DNA from: CAYQAE01 sp964415445 [NCBI: uncultured archaeon]
Lineage (GTDB): Archaea > CAYQAE01
Assembly (NCBI GenBank): GCA_964415445.1
Contig: CAYQAE010000017.1
Location: forward strand, 6,156 to 27,700
Direction: 5' to 3'
Length of the DNA stretch: 21,545 bases
Shown: positions 6,785 through 14,330 of the stretch, in pieces
Layout of the letters: every line of letters starts with the position of its first letter
Numbering within the stretch: position 1 is the first letter of the stretch
The notes under the pieces: generated by a model
The model's database searches: none
Told to the model about the DNA's origin: nothing
What the model saw: the letters and a program-made list of their open reading frames with translations, nothing else
Made by a program: the position numbers and the translations under genes

Positions 6785-8512
6785 TTATTTTATGACTTTT
6801 CCAAGCGATTCAAATTCTATTTTGTTTTGATATAAATTATGAATATTTTTGAAAAAATCTTCAATTTTAAGTTGAACTTGCTTTTTTGAATTTCTATCTC
6901 TTATAGTAATTAATTCACTTTTTTTAGTATCGCTATCGACAGTTATACAATAAGGGATACCAATTTCATCTGATTTTGCATAACGTCTACCAATACTACC
7001 TTTTTCTCTAAATTGAGACATATAATTTTCAGATTTTATTTTTTTATGTATTTCTTTTGCTATTTTTATAAACTTATCCTTGGAAACGATTGGAAACACA
7101 CCAAAAGCAATAGGTGATATTTCATTTTTAAATTTGAAATATTTTCTATCCTTATCTTCTCTAAAACATTTCTCTAAGGTAAGATAGAGACAACGATCTA
7201 GACCATAACTTGGTTCATAAACTGCTGGAATTATATTTTTTCCATCTATTATAACTTCTTCTTCATTTATATTTATCATATCTTTTTCTATTTTCTCTCC
7301 ATCAATTATAAGATTATTTTCATTTAATTTAGATATAACAATGTCTTTATCCATCTCTTTTAGTTTTTTTAAGATTTTTTTGGATTTTGATTTGAAAGTT
7401 TTTCCGATTTTTGCAAAATTAGGTTCGATTTTGGTTTCTTTAGATTTCTTTGGATTTTCATATTTTATGTATGCTTTCATGTCTCCTTCGCTATATTTAT
7501 CATGCTTTGTAAGATCATATGTGGATCTATATGCATGCCCTGCAACTTCTACCCACCCAAATTGTTTGCTTCTTACTTCACAATCATAAGTTTCTAAGCT
7601 GTAGTGGGCACGTTCATTATCAAGTTGTTGACGGAATCTAATATCTTTATTTTCAATTCCTATTTTGTGCAAAAAATCTTGAGTTTTAACTAAATAGTAT
7701 GCAAAAATTTCATTAGGAACTAAATTATTTACTATTAGATCTTTAATTTTAATTTTTTTGATATTTTCATTTTCTTTAATCTGATCTTCTTTTGTATATA
7801 TATTAATTTGTGCATCTTTGACTTCTGAGATTTTTTTGAATTTTTTATCATCAGGATTTAGAAAAATTTCAGCTTCTAGCATTGTAAATTCTCTCAATCT
7901 TAGCATGCCCTGCCTAGGTGAGATTTCATTTCTATATCCTTTTCCAATTTGGATTGCTCCAAAGGGTAATTTTTTTCCTGCAAGCTGATATAGTCTATTG
8001 AAAATAATAAATATTCCTTGTGCAGTTTCAGGCCTTAGATATCCTACTCTCTTTTTTTCTGGACCTATTTTTGTCTCAAACATTAAATTAAAATTCTTAA
8101 CATTACTTAAATCTGAATTACATTTTGGACATTTAATTTTGTTTTCTTTTATGATTTCATCTAATTCTTTTTCAGATAGACCCTCTACATTTTTATTTAG
8201 GGTATCTTCTATGATCTGATCTGCTCTAAAATTTTTTTTACAAGACATACATTTTACTACAGCATCCACAAAATTCTTAATGTGTCCAGAAGCTTTAAAT
8301 ACTTCATAAGGTGTAATGGAGGGTGTTTCTATTTCTAAAAATTCTTCTTCTTGTGCATAAATTGATCTCCAGCAATCTATTATATTTTGTTTTAACTTGC
8401 TACCTAGTGGGCCATAATCATAAAACCCAGATATTTTACCATAATTTTCAGCAGATTGCCAAAAGAAACCTCTTCTTACTAAAATTTTTCCTAAGTTATC
8501 AAATAGGGTCAA
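6785..8512 (-). CDS. glyS: glycyl-tRNA synthetase, archaeal/eukaryotic class II type
   Basis: A 575-residue enzyme that charges tRNA-Gly. The N terminus holds RRGFFWQSAENYGKISGFYDYGPLG (13-37), typical of the alpha2-type GlyRS. A zinc knuckle follows with C88/C91 and C128/C131, then RPETAQGIF (160-168), motif 2 (GYRNEISPRQGMLRLREFTMLEAE, 192-215) and motif 3 (EPSYGLDRCLY, 433-443). The C-terminal anticodon-binding domain follows from about 460. The length is normal. The start is TTG at 8512; an AAGGAG site (8519-8524) lies 6 bases upstream and overlaps the stop of the CBS gene, so translation is probably coupled. It shares an operon with the CBS protein upstream and the VTT protein downstream. 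Confidence 0.97.
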   Translation of the reverse strand: MTLFDNLGKILVRRGFFWQSAENYGKISGFYDYGPLGSKLKQNIIDCWRSIYAQEEEFLEIETPSITPYEVFKASGHIKNFVDAVVKCMSCKKNFRADQIIEDTLNKNVEGLSEKELDEIIKENKIKCPKCNSDLSNVKNFNLMFETKIGPEKKRVGYLRPETAQGIFIIFNRLYQLAGKKLPFGAIQIGKGYRNEISPRQGMLRLREFTMLEAEIFLNPDDKKFKKISEVKDAQINIYTKEDQIKENENIKKIKIKDLIVNNLVPNEIFAYYLVKTQDFLHKIGIENKDIRFRQQLDNERAHYSLETYDCEVRSKQFGWVEVAGHAYRSTYDLTKHDKYSEGDMKAYIKYENPKKSKETKIEPNFAKIGKTFKSKSKKILKKLKEMDKDIVISKLNENNLIIDGEKIEKDMININEEEVIIDGKNIIPAVYEPSYGLDRCLYLTLEKCFREDKDRKYFKFKNEISPIAFGVFPIVSKDKFIKIAKEIHKKIKSENYMSQFREKGSIGRRYAKSDEIGIPYCITVDSDTKKSELITIRDRNSKKQVQLKIEDFFKNIHNLYQNKIEFESLGKVIK

Positions 8513-8518
8513 ATTTTT

Positions 8519-8524
8519 CTCCTT
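8519..8524 (-). promoter_or_regulatory. Shine-Dalgarno site of glyS, overlapping the CBS gene stop
   Basis: AAGGAG on the minus strand sits 6 bases before the TTG start of glyS and shares two bases with the stop codon of the CBS gene. It decides the TTG start and suggests translational coupling. Confidence 0.7.
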
Positions 8525-9377
8525 ACTTCTCTAAATATTTCATTAATGCTTTTAATATGTCATAATCTCTTATTAAGCCTATAATATTTCCAAAAGCATC
8601 TATAACTGGCAAATGTTGGTAGTTGTGTTTTTTCATTTTTTGGGCGGCTTCAGCTATTGTTGCACTCTTTGAAATAGAGGTTACTTCTTCTGTCATTATA
8701 TCCTTGACTTTTTTGTCTGGTAATTTTAAGGTCTTCTTTATTATATAGAGAAAATCACTAGTTTGCCAAGCCCACGAATCTTCTGAACCGATATTTGCAT
8801 CTAGCTCTTTGGATTGAATTATTTCTCCCACATTCATAAGATCAGAATCATCTACCATTCCTTCTAAATTACCATTTGAATTAATTACTGGTAGTGCTAA
8901 TAGTTTCGAAAGTCTCATAATCTCCCAGGCAGTAGTTAGCGGAGTTTCAGAATAAATAGTTGTAATATCTAATTTAGTATAGTCTAATATAGTATCTTTA
9001 ATTTCTTCTACTTTTTTGGATTTATTTATAACGTCCCATACAGTTGCAGTCCCTTTTAATTTATTATTTTTATCAACTACAGGTATTACATTTTTTTCTG
9101 AATCAATTAGGGCCTGAACTAATTCTTTTAACTTGGAATCTTGAATAATTTTTTTTGCTTCTCTATCCATTAACATTGCTATTTGATTTTCATCTGGATT
9201 TTTTGCAATATCTGAAAGTGAAATTGTACCTCTAAGTTCATGTTTCTCTTCAGAGACTACAGGTATACAAGATATTCTATTTTTACGTAAGATAGTAAGT
9301 ATCTCTATTCTTCTACTTGGTATAACGCCATATGGAAAGTCTTTATTCATAATATCTTTAACTAACGTTTTTATCAC
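8523..9377 (-). CDS. protein with four CBS domains
   Basis: A 284-residue protein made only of CBS motifs in tandem, at about 7-57, 65-118, 130-185 and 224-282 (for example VKDIMNKDFPYG, IPVVDKNNKLKGTATVWDVI, LPVINSNGNLEGMVDDSDLM, VKDIMTEEVTSIS...LPVIDAFGNIIGLIRDYDIL). CBS pairs bind adenine nucleotides or SAM and act as energy or nucleotide sensors. No catalytic domain is attached. It is the first gene of the minus-strand block with glyS, 10 bases upstream of it. The start is a GTG at 9377. AGGTGAT overlaps this codon and cannot serve it as a Shine-Dalgarno site, while an AATATAAATATAATG-like box at about 9402-9416 puts transcription close to the GTG, so it may be leaderless. Confidence 0.88.
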   Translation of the reverse strand: MIKTLVKDIMNKDFPYGVIPSRRIEILTILRKNRISCIPVVSEEKHELRGTISLSDIAKNPDENQIAMLMDREAKKIIQDSKLKELVQALIDSEKNVIPVVDKNNKLKGTATVWDVINKSKKVEEIKDTILDYTKLDITTIYSETPLTTAWEIMRLSKLLALPVINSNGNLEGMVDDSDLMNVGEIIQSKELDANIGSEDSWAWQTSDFLYIIKKTLKLPDKKVKDIMTEEVTSISKSATIAEAAQKMKKHNYQHLPVIDAFGNIIGLIRDYDILKALMKYLEK

Positions 9378-9429
9378 CTATATTTGAATCTTGATCCATT
9401 ATATTTATATTATTATTTTCTTAGATAGA

Positions 9430-9442
9430 TATATTTTATAAA
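9430..9442 (+). promoter_or_regulatory. TATA box of the idsA operon
   Basis: An AT-rich box (ATATTTTATAAAA) in the 98-base divergent gap between the CBS gene and the small helical-protein gene would place transcription start around 9460, just before the AGGTG ribosome site. Confidence 0.4.
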
Positions 9443-9464
9443 AAAGTTAAGAAAAAAGAATAAA

Positions 9465-9469
9465 AGGTG
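9465..9469 (+). promoter_or_regulatory. Shine-Dalgarno site AGGTG
   Basis: AGGTG, a subset of the archaeal GGAGGTGA consensus, lies 6 bases before TTG 9476. It makes that TTG more likely than the GTG at 9467, which overlaps the site itself. Confidence 0.6.
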
Positions 9470-9475
9470 TTTTAT

Positions 9476-9733
9476 TTGGATCGAGATGAGTTTAGTGAAG
9501 ATGAAGAAGAGCCAAAAGGTAGACTTATAACTTTGTTGGAGCTTTTATCAGTTCAAACATTACATATTGCGACTGCTTTAACATTTTTGCTAGAGTATAA
9601 TAGAGACGTACCTCGGGATGCTAAAGCAATTACTAAAGCCAATTTAAAGGAAGTAATAGAAGATTTTAAAGATAAAACGGACTTTGTTACTTTGTTTGGA
9701 TTGGATAAGTTTATCAAAGAATATTTAGGGTGA
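9476..9733 (+). CDS. small acidic helical protein, unknown function
   Basis: An 85-residue protein from TTG 9476, or 88 residues if the GTG at 9467 is used. I do not recognise the family with confidence. It has an acidic head (DRDEFSEDEEEPKGR), then two or three amphipathic helices (LITLLELLSVQTLHIATALTFLLEY, and NLKEVIEDF near the C terminus). There are no cysteines, no clear catalytic residues and no membrane helix. Its stop is directly next to the idsA start and it leads the idsA operon. The context suggests a partner of isoprenoid synthesis or only a shared promoter. The length and regular composition support a real gene. Confidence 0.75.
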   Translation: MDRDEFSEDEEEPKGRLITLLELLSVQTLHIATALTFLLEYNRDVPRDAKAITKANLKEVIEDFKDKTDFVTLFGLDKFIKEYLG

Positions 9734-10732
9734 ATGGGCTTGGAAGAAGTAAAAAAGAAGTTAGAAGAGTTGAAAAAAGAGATTGATCACCGTATAAAGA
9801 AAGTATTAGCAAAGGGGAAGAACCCAAAATATATTTATGATTCTATGGTTTATCATTTAGATGTAGGTGGGAAAAGATTCAGACCTGCTATGGTTTTATT
9901 GGCGAATAAAGCGTTGGGTGGGGATACAAACGAAGCTTTATACCCTGCTGCAGCAATTGAACTGCTTCATGAATTCTCACTTATACATGACGATTTGATG
10001 GATTCGGATGAGACAAGAAGAGGCAAAGAGACAGTATGGAAAAAATATGGTGTTCCTAAAGCCATATTAAGTGGAGATTTAATGTATAGTTATTCTTATC
10101 AGGCTTTAATTGATTCATTTTCAGAAGGTTTTGGATTAAATCTTGAAGTTTTTAGGACTTTTAATGATACTATAATTTATATTAATGAAGGTCAAGCACT
10201 AGATTTGGAATTTGAAGATCGAGATGATGTTGAAGTTAATGAATATTTGGATATGGTCTGGAAAAAAACAGGTGCTTTGATTGCCGCAGCCACCAAATTA
10301 GGAGCTTTGTATGCAAATGCAGATAAAAATATATATGAATCACTTTGGAATTATGGTAAATGCATAGGCCCTGCATTTCAGATTCGAGATGATCTTTTAA
10401 CGTTATTAGGTTCTTATGATCAGGTAGGAAAAGAGATTGGCAATGACATAAAGCAAGGAAAAAAAACATTGATGGTAGTCCATGCTCTTAAAAATTCAAA
10501 AGAAAAAGAAAGGTTACTTAAAATACTAAAAAAAGAAAGGGATAAAACATCAAAAAAGGACGTTAAGGATGCAATAAATATCATGAAAAATTCTAAATCT
10601 ATTGAATTTGCACAAGAGCATGCTAACAATCTTTTGTCAGATGCTAAACGTTATTTATCAGTTCTTCCAAAATCAGAATCACAAAAAATGTTATATAAAA
10701 TAACAGATTTTTTAGTAAAAAGAAGTTACTAG
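9734..10732 (+). CDS. idsA: geranylgeranyl diphosphate synthase (type I polyprenyl synthase)
   Basis: A 332-residue all-helical prenyltransferase that would build C15/C20 prenyl diphosphates for archaeal ether lipids. It has GGKRFRP (45-51), the first aspartate motif DDLMD (86-90) followed by TRRG, and KTGAL (178-182). The second aspartate motif, FQIRDDLLTLLG (215-226), reads DDxxT because the last Asp is Thr223. Phe81, five residues before the first motif, resembles the chain-length residue of Sulfolobus acidocaldarius GGPP synthase, so C20 is the likely product. The ATG at 9734 abuts the previous stop. An alternative TTG at 9740 stands 6 bases after GGGTGA (9728-9733), the spacing seen elsewhere in this window, so the true start may be two codons later. 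Confidence 0.93.
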   Translation: MGLEEVKKKLEELKKEIDHRIKKVLAKGKNPKYIYDSMVYHLDVGGKRFRPAMVLLANKALGGDTNEALYPAAAIELLHEFSLIHDDLMDSDETRRGKETVWKKYGVPKAILSGDLMYSYSYQALIDSFSEGFGLNLEVFRTFNDTIIYINEGQALDLEFEDRDDVEVNEYLDMVWKKTGALIAAATKLGALYANADKNIYESLWNYGKCIGPAFQIRDDLLTLLGSYDQVGKEIGNDIKQGKKTLMVVHALKNSKEKERLLKILKKERDKTSKKDVKDAINIMKNSKSIEFAQEHANNLLSDAKRYLSVLPKSESQKMLYKITDFLVKRSY

Positions 10733-10740
10733 GGGATGTT

Positions 10741-11673
10741 ATGCCTAAAGTTGTAAGTGTTGGTACTACAAAAGTAGATTTTGTGCCCAGAGAGCATGAA
10801 GAGTCAATATCTAATGTAAAAAGTTTTGATATAATACCTTCTGGATCTGCAATAAATTTTGCTTTAGGCTATGCTCGGCTGAATTCAAGCTGTGGGCTTT
10901 TTAGTAATATCAGTGCAGATGATTTTGGAAGTTATATTCATTCATATCTTTTGGATAACAATATAGATTTATCACATGTTAGAAAAATAAAAGGAACTGA
11001 ACTTACTACTTCTATTTATGCGATGGATAAAAAAATTACAGAAGATGTAAGTTATACTAACACGAATACGCCTGAGGCTTCATTTAAATTTGAAGATAAA
11101 ATGAGGGCATATCTTAGAGATACAGATTTAATATATACTACTGAATCTTTTTTAAGAATTAAAAATACTCGAAGTGAATTATTTAAAATACTTAAATTTG
11201 CAAATGACAATAATGTTAAAGTTGCCTATGATCCTTCTATTAAGGAAGATTTATGGAATGATTCGCCTGAAGCTATAATTGATGCTCATGAGAGGGTAAT
11301 TGAATATGTAGATATTTTTATATCCAATACTGAAGAGATAAAATGGATATCAAATTCTATAAGTTTAGGAGAAGCTGTAAAGTTTGTATATGAATTAGGT
11401 CCAGATTTGATTATTTTGAGACATTCTAGGCGCGGGATATTGATCTTTGATGGAAAAGAATTAACAAAAATACCATTTGAAGATATTAAAAATTTCAGAG
11501 AATTTCATGGTAAATCTATCTTTAATGCTGCTTTTTTATATCTTTATCTAAAAGGTGCCAATTTAGATGATTGCGGTGCATTTGCACAGTTTGTATTGAG
11601 CAAAAAGGATCCTGAGAGTTGGAAATTTGATATCAAAGATGATGAAATGGAAAAATATATGAGCAAGGTATAA
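10741..11673 (+). CDS. PfkB/ribokinase-fold protein with degenerate active site
   Basis: A 310-residue protein with the overall PfkB carbohydrate-kinase fold. It has a substrate-side motif PSGSAINFALGYARL (33-47, in place of GGKGANVA), a DDFG region (60-63), the linker DLSHV, and FISNTEEI (193-200, in place of NEEEA/E). The key C-terminal signature DTTGAGDAF is replaced: HGKSIF (256-261) sits where GAGDAF should be, followed by the usual NAAFLYLYLKG. Both the anion-hole glycines and the catalytic Asp are missing, so classical kinase activity is unlikely. It may bind a nucleotide or sugar as a sensor, or serve as a scaffold. AGGGGAT (10731-10737) is the ribosome site, overlapping the idsA stop. 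It is co-transcribed with idsA and the downstream membrane protein. Confidence 0.85.
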   Translation: MPKVVSVGTTKVDFVPREHEESISNVKSFDIIPSGSAINFALGYARLNSSCGLFSNISADDFGSYIHSYLLDNNIDLSHVRKIKGTELTTSIYAMDKKITEDVSYTNTNTPEASFKFEDKMRAYLRDTDLIYTTESFLRIKNTRSELFKILKFANDNNVKVAYDPSIKEDLWNDSPEAIIDAHERVIEYVDIFISNTEEIKWISNSISLGEAVKFVYELGPDLIILRHSRRGILIFDGKELTKIPFEDIKNFREFHGKSIFNAAFLYLYLKGANLDDCGAFAQFVLSKKDPESWKFDIKDDEMEKYMSKV

Positions 11674-11674
11674 A

Positions 11675-13270
11675 ATGAATTTAGGAGAATATATCTCTGG
11701 AAAAATTGGAAAAAAATATCTTTTAGTTTTTATTTTTCTTTTAGTTCTTTTATTTATTGACCCTCTCATATATGATGATACACTACCCTTTATTGATTCA
11801 TATATTCATGCTCAAAAAGTAGAAGAGGGCTTGGAGGGTGGATTTAGCCTTACAAAACCTTATTACTTTGGTCCTGTATTTCATATTTTGGTAGCTTCAA
11901 TTTCTGAAATTACTAGCTTATCTACTTTGATTTCATTGAGGTTTTTTACATTATTTATGAGAATTTCAATGGTTTTAGTAGTTTATATTATTTCAAAAAA
12001 CATTTTAGATTCAAAAACAGCCATAATTAGTTTAGTTTTGGCATCCTCGTTAATAGAATATATTTGGCCTATTCCTCAGTCATTAGCTACTATTTTTTTG
12101 GCTTGGGCGATTTTTTTTATATATAAATTTGAAAAGACAAAATATGTTCCCTATTTAATTTTTGGGTATATATTTTCAATTTTGGTATGTTTTTCTCATC
12201 TTATAGTAACTATTGCGTGTTTTGGGATCTTTTTTTTCTATTTGATTGTAAAAATATTTTCAAATAAAACTTTTTTGCATATTTTACCTATTTTGATTTT
12301 ATGTAGTGGATATTTGTCTGTGTGGGAGACAACTGAAGGTGATCAATGGAAGGATAATATTAATCCAAGAAGTTCGCCTCCAGATCATATTGCTTTTTTT
12401 ATATCTATTTTTTGTTATTTGATTATTTTTATCATATTTGTATTTAAAGAGAAGTTTTTACCAGTAGTTAAGAAATTTATAAAATACACTCAAAGATATA
12501 ATCCTCATAAAACATCTTTGAAATATCTAATCCCAACATATCTAATTGGAATTGTTCTTTTATTATTTGGAATTTATGATATACCTGCATATCCTGATTT
12601 TAATAGGTTAGCTTATGTTTTTATGACCTCTTCAGCTTCTTTGATAGTTATATTTAGTGGAAGCGGGATTTCTTTTTTGTTGCGTGAGAAAAATTATTTT
12701 TTGTCTATTTGGGCATCTTCTTCGAATTTATTAATCTTAGCTAGTCTTTTAGGTGCGGGAGAGTTTGGTTTGCTTTTAGTTCGTAGTTTATTTGTCTCAA
12801 TTATCTCTTTATCTATTGTGGCAGCTTATTATTTATCAAAGTTAGATTTTAGGTTTTCTTTATCTGTTTTATCTATTATTGTTTTTTTGAGTTTCTTTAG
12901 TATTCCTCATATGAATTTTGAAGGTGTTGAAAACCAAAAATTTGATTCAAAAGAAGAAGAAGCAGCTAAATTTTTATCTAATTTATCAGAAGATGAAAAA
13001 ATAGCTACAGATTATAGGCTTCATTCAATATTTAGATATTATCATAGTAATGTGACTATAAAACCTAAAATCTATTTTGACTTAAATTTAACTGAGCTTG
13101 AATCTATTGATTACATTGTATTTTCAAAGTCTTATTCAAAATATGGTGTATCTAAGGATATAGGTGGCCCAATTGAATTAGTTGATTCAAATTTAACTAA
13201 TAATTGGGTTTCTAAATATCATTTTACGCTATATTATTCAAATAATTATGTTGAGATTTGGAAATTATAG
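11675..13270 (+). CDS. polytopic membrane protein, possible GT-C-fold glycosyltransferase
   Basis: A 531-residue protein with about 11-13 hydrophobic segments and a soluble C-terminal domain of about 120 residues (DSKEEEAAKFLSNLSEDEKIATDYRL... to the end). After the first helix comes an acidic loop, DPLIYDDTLPFIDSYIHAQKVEEGL. Paired acidic residues at this place are the hallmark of GT-C lipid-phosphate-sugar transferases (PMT, ArnT, AglB types). The C-terminal domain with N-x-S/T sites probably lies outside. I infer a glycosyltransferase from topology and the acidic loop only; a flippase-like or uncharacterised membrane protein is also possible. AAGGT (11665-11669) lies 5 bases before the ATG. 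It is the last gene of the idsA operon, in keeping with a polyprenyl-phosphate substrate. Confidence 0.75.
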   Translation: MNLGEYISGKIGKKYLLVFIFLLVLLFIDPLIYDDTLPFIDSYIHAQKVEEGLEGGFSLTKPYYFGPVFHILVASISEITSLSTLISLRFFTLFMRISMVLVVYIISKNILDSKTAIISLVLASSLIEYIWPIPQSLATIFLAWAIFFIYKFEKTKYVPYLIFGYIFSILVCFSHLIVTIACFGIFFFYLIVKIFSNKTFLHILPILILCSGYLSVWETTEGDQWKDNINPRSSPPDHIAFFISIFCYLIIFIIFVFKEKFLPVVKKFIKYTQRYNPHKTSLKYLIPTYLIGIVLLLFGIYDIPAYPDFNRLAYVFMTSSASLIVIFSGSGISFLLREKNYFLSIWASSSNLLILASLLGAGEFGLLLVRSLFVSIISLSIVAAYYLSKLDFRFSLSVLSIIVFLSFFSIPHMNFEGVENQKFDSKEEEAAKFLSNLSEDEKIATDYRLHSIFRYYHSNVTIKPKIYFDLNLTELESIDYIVFSKSYSKYGVSKDIGGPIELVDSNLTNNWVSKYHFTLYYSNNYVEIWKL

Positions 13271-13376
13271 AAATTATAACTTGAAAATATTTTGTTAGAT
13301 TAGCTTTAATTTTGGTTTAAAGGTAAAATTTTGATAACCGATAATGTTATAAATGAAAAATAAGCTACTTCATTTG

Positions 13377-13386
13377 AAAATATATA
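13377..13386 (+). promoter_or_regulatory. possible TATA box of the Alba gene
   Basis: The 176-base gap 13271-13446 is AT-rich. AAATATATAG here would start transcription near 13408, giving a leader of about 40 bases that carries GGAGGG (13435-13440) 6 bases before the Alba ATG. I see no small RNA gene in the gap. Confidence 0.4.
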
Positions 13387-13446
13387 GAACAATAAATCGT
13401 AGATATGTAAAAAAGACTATTAGAACATGTATTCGGAGGGACAAGA

Positions 13447-13719
13447 ATGGCAGATGAGAATGTTGTTTTTATAGGTAGTAAAAAACCAATGAATTATGTA
13501 TTAGCGACTATAACGCAATTTAATACAGGAAGTTCTGAAGTAATATTAAAAGCTAGAGGAAAAGCAATAAGTAGAGCTGTAGATGTAGCTGAAATTATAC
13601 GCAGGAAATTTTTGCCAGATGTAGCAGTTAAAAATATTGATATTGATACCCAAGAAATGAGTGGATCTGAGGGAGCTAAAACAAACGTATCAACAATAGA
13701 TATTACGTTGAATAAATAA
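13447..13719 (+). CDS. albA: Alba DNA/RNA-binding chromatin protein
   Basis: A 90-residue protein covering the whole Alba domain. It has [19 protein letters not shown] (7-25) with the nucleic-acid-binding Lys pair (Lys12/Lys13, the usual site of regulated acetylation), followed by [27 protein letters not shown] (32-58). Alba dimers coat archaeal DNA and also bind RNA. The strong GGAGGG ribosome site (13435-13440) is the best in the window, as expected for an abundant protein. The zinc-KH gene follows after 43 bases with its own good ribosome site. Length and sequence are ordinary for the family. Confidence 0.97.
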   Translation: MADENVVFIGSKKPMNYVLATITQFNTGSSEVILKARGKAISRAVDVAEIIRRKFLPDVAVKNIDIDTQEMSGSEGAKTNVSTIDITLNK

Positions 13720-13762
13720 AACTCTCTCTTAAATTTCTTTCTTTTTGAAGGAGGATAATTTG

Positions 13763-14263
13763 ATGGAAGCACCGTTATGTGAAGTATGTCTCAAAAGTGA
13801 TATGTTATGCCCAGGATGTGCAGAAAAAATAGAGAAAGGCATCATTAGCGAAGATGATGTAATGGTAGCTAGAATTATATATAAATTAAGTAAAGATAAT
13901 AAAGATTTGAAAGAATTAAGCTTTTTAAAGACTATTAATACTAATAATTTACTTTTAATTGTGGTTGAGAGAGGAGAATCTGAAAATTTCATAAAAAAAA
14001 GTGGAAAGTTACTTAAATCTCTTTCTAAAAAATTAAGAAAAAAAGTAAGGGTTATTGAAGAAACAGACGAATTAAAAGATTTATCTCGAGACTTGCTACG
14101 TCCTTCAAAAGTATTAGGTATTAATATTTTATATGGGGCAGATGGCGATATGAAGTATAAAGTTAGTTTAGCAAAAATAGGTAAAAAATTACCTGCATCT
14201 AAAGGAGAACTTGAAAAATTACTAGAATCGTTTTCAGGAAAAAAAGTTAAAATAGAGTTCTAA
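13763..14263 (+). CDS. archaeal NusA-like protein: zinc finger plus KH domain
   Basis: A 166-residue protein. The N terminus carries a C4 zinc site, CEVC (6-9) and CPGC (16-19). A helical linker is followed by a KH type-2-like domain (LLLIVVERGESENFIKKSGKLLKSLSKKLRKKVRVIEE). This matches a conserved archaeal family annotated as NusA-like transcription elongation or RNA-binding protein. The usual GxxG loop reads KKSG, so the first Gly is lost. I chose the ATG at 13763 over an in-frame TTG at 13745, because AAGGAGG (13748-13754) sits 8 bases before the ATG and lies inside the longer version. The protein is basic and would be cytoplasmic. It is probably co-transcribed with Alba. Confidence 0.82.
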   Translation: MEAPLCEVCLKSDMLCPGCAEKIEKGIISEDDVMVARIIYKLSKDNKDLKELSFLKTINTNNLLLIVVERGESENFIKKSGKLLKSLSKKLRKKVRVIEETDELKDLSRDLLRPSKVLGINILYGADGDMKYKVSLAKIGKKLPASKGELEKLLESFSGKKVKIEF

Positions 14264-14266
14264 GAA

Positions 14267-14274
14267 TTTTTTTT
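14267..14274 (+). terminator. T-run terminator after the Alba/zinc-KH genes
   Basis: A run of eight T follows the stop at 14263 and is directly succeeded by a new TATA box at 14290. That is the arrangement expected for archaeal oligo-T termination between two transcripts. Confidence 0.45.
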
Positions 14275-14289
14275 GTATCTCAAAATTGG

Positions 14290-14298
14290 TTATAAAAT
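14290..14298 (+). promoter_or_regulatory. TATA box of the beta-helix/glmM operon
   Basis: TTATAAAAT lies about 37 bases before the ATG at 14331. Transcription would begin near 14320-14330, which rules out the upstream in-frame TTG at 14286 as a start and suggests a short or absent leader. Confidence 0.5.
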
Positions 14299-14330
14299 TT
14301 AACAACTTTTTTGCAAAATGTTTTTCAATA

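Noticed and set aside
7341-8565. Plus-strand open frames across glyS
   Set aside because: Antisense to a conserved synthetase; no ribosome sites and no recognisable domains.
13271-13446. A possible small RNA in the gap before Alba
   Set aside because: No box C/D or H/ACA pattern and no stable GC-containing hairpin was seen; only promoter-like AT-rich sequence and the Alba ribosome site.
13494-13992. Minus-strand frames over Alba and the zinc-KH gene
   Set aside because: Both are covered by well-supported genes on the plus strand with good ribosome sites.
14286-14330. TTG at 14286 as the start of the beta-helix protein
   Set aside because: A TATA box lies downstream of it (14290-14298) and family members begin close to the ATG at 14331.
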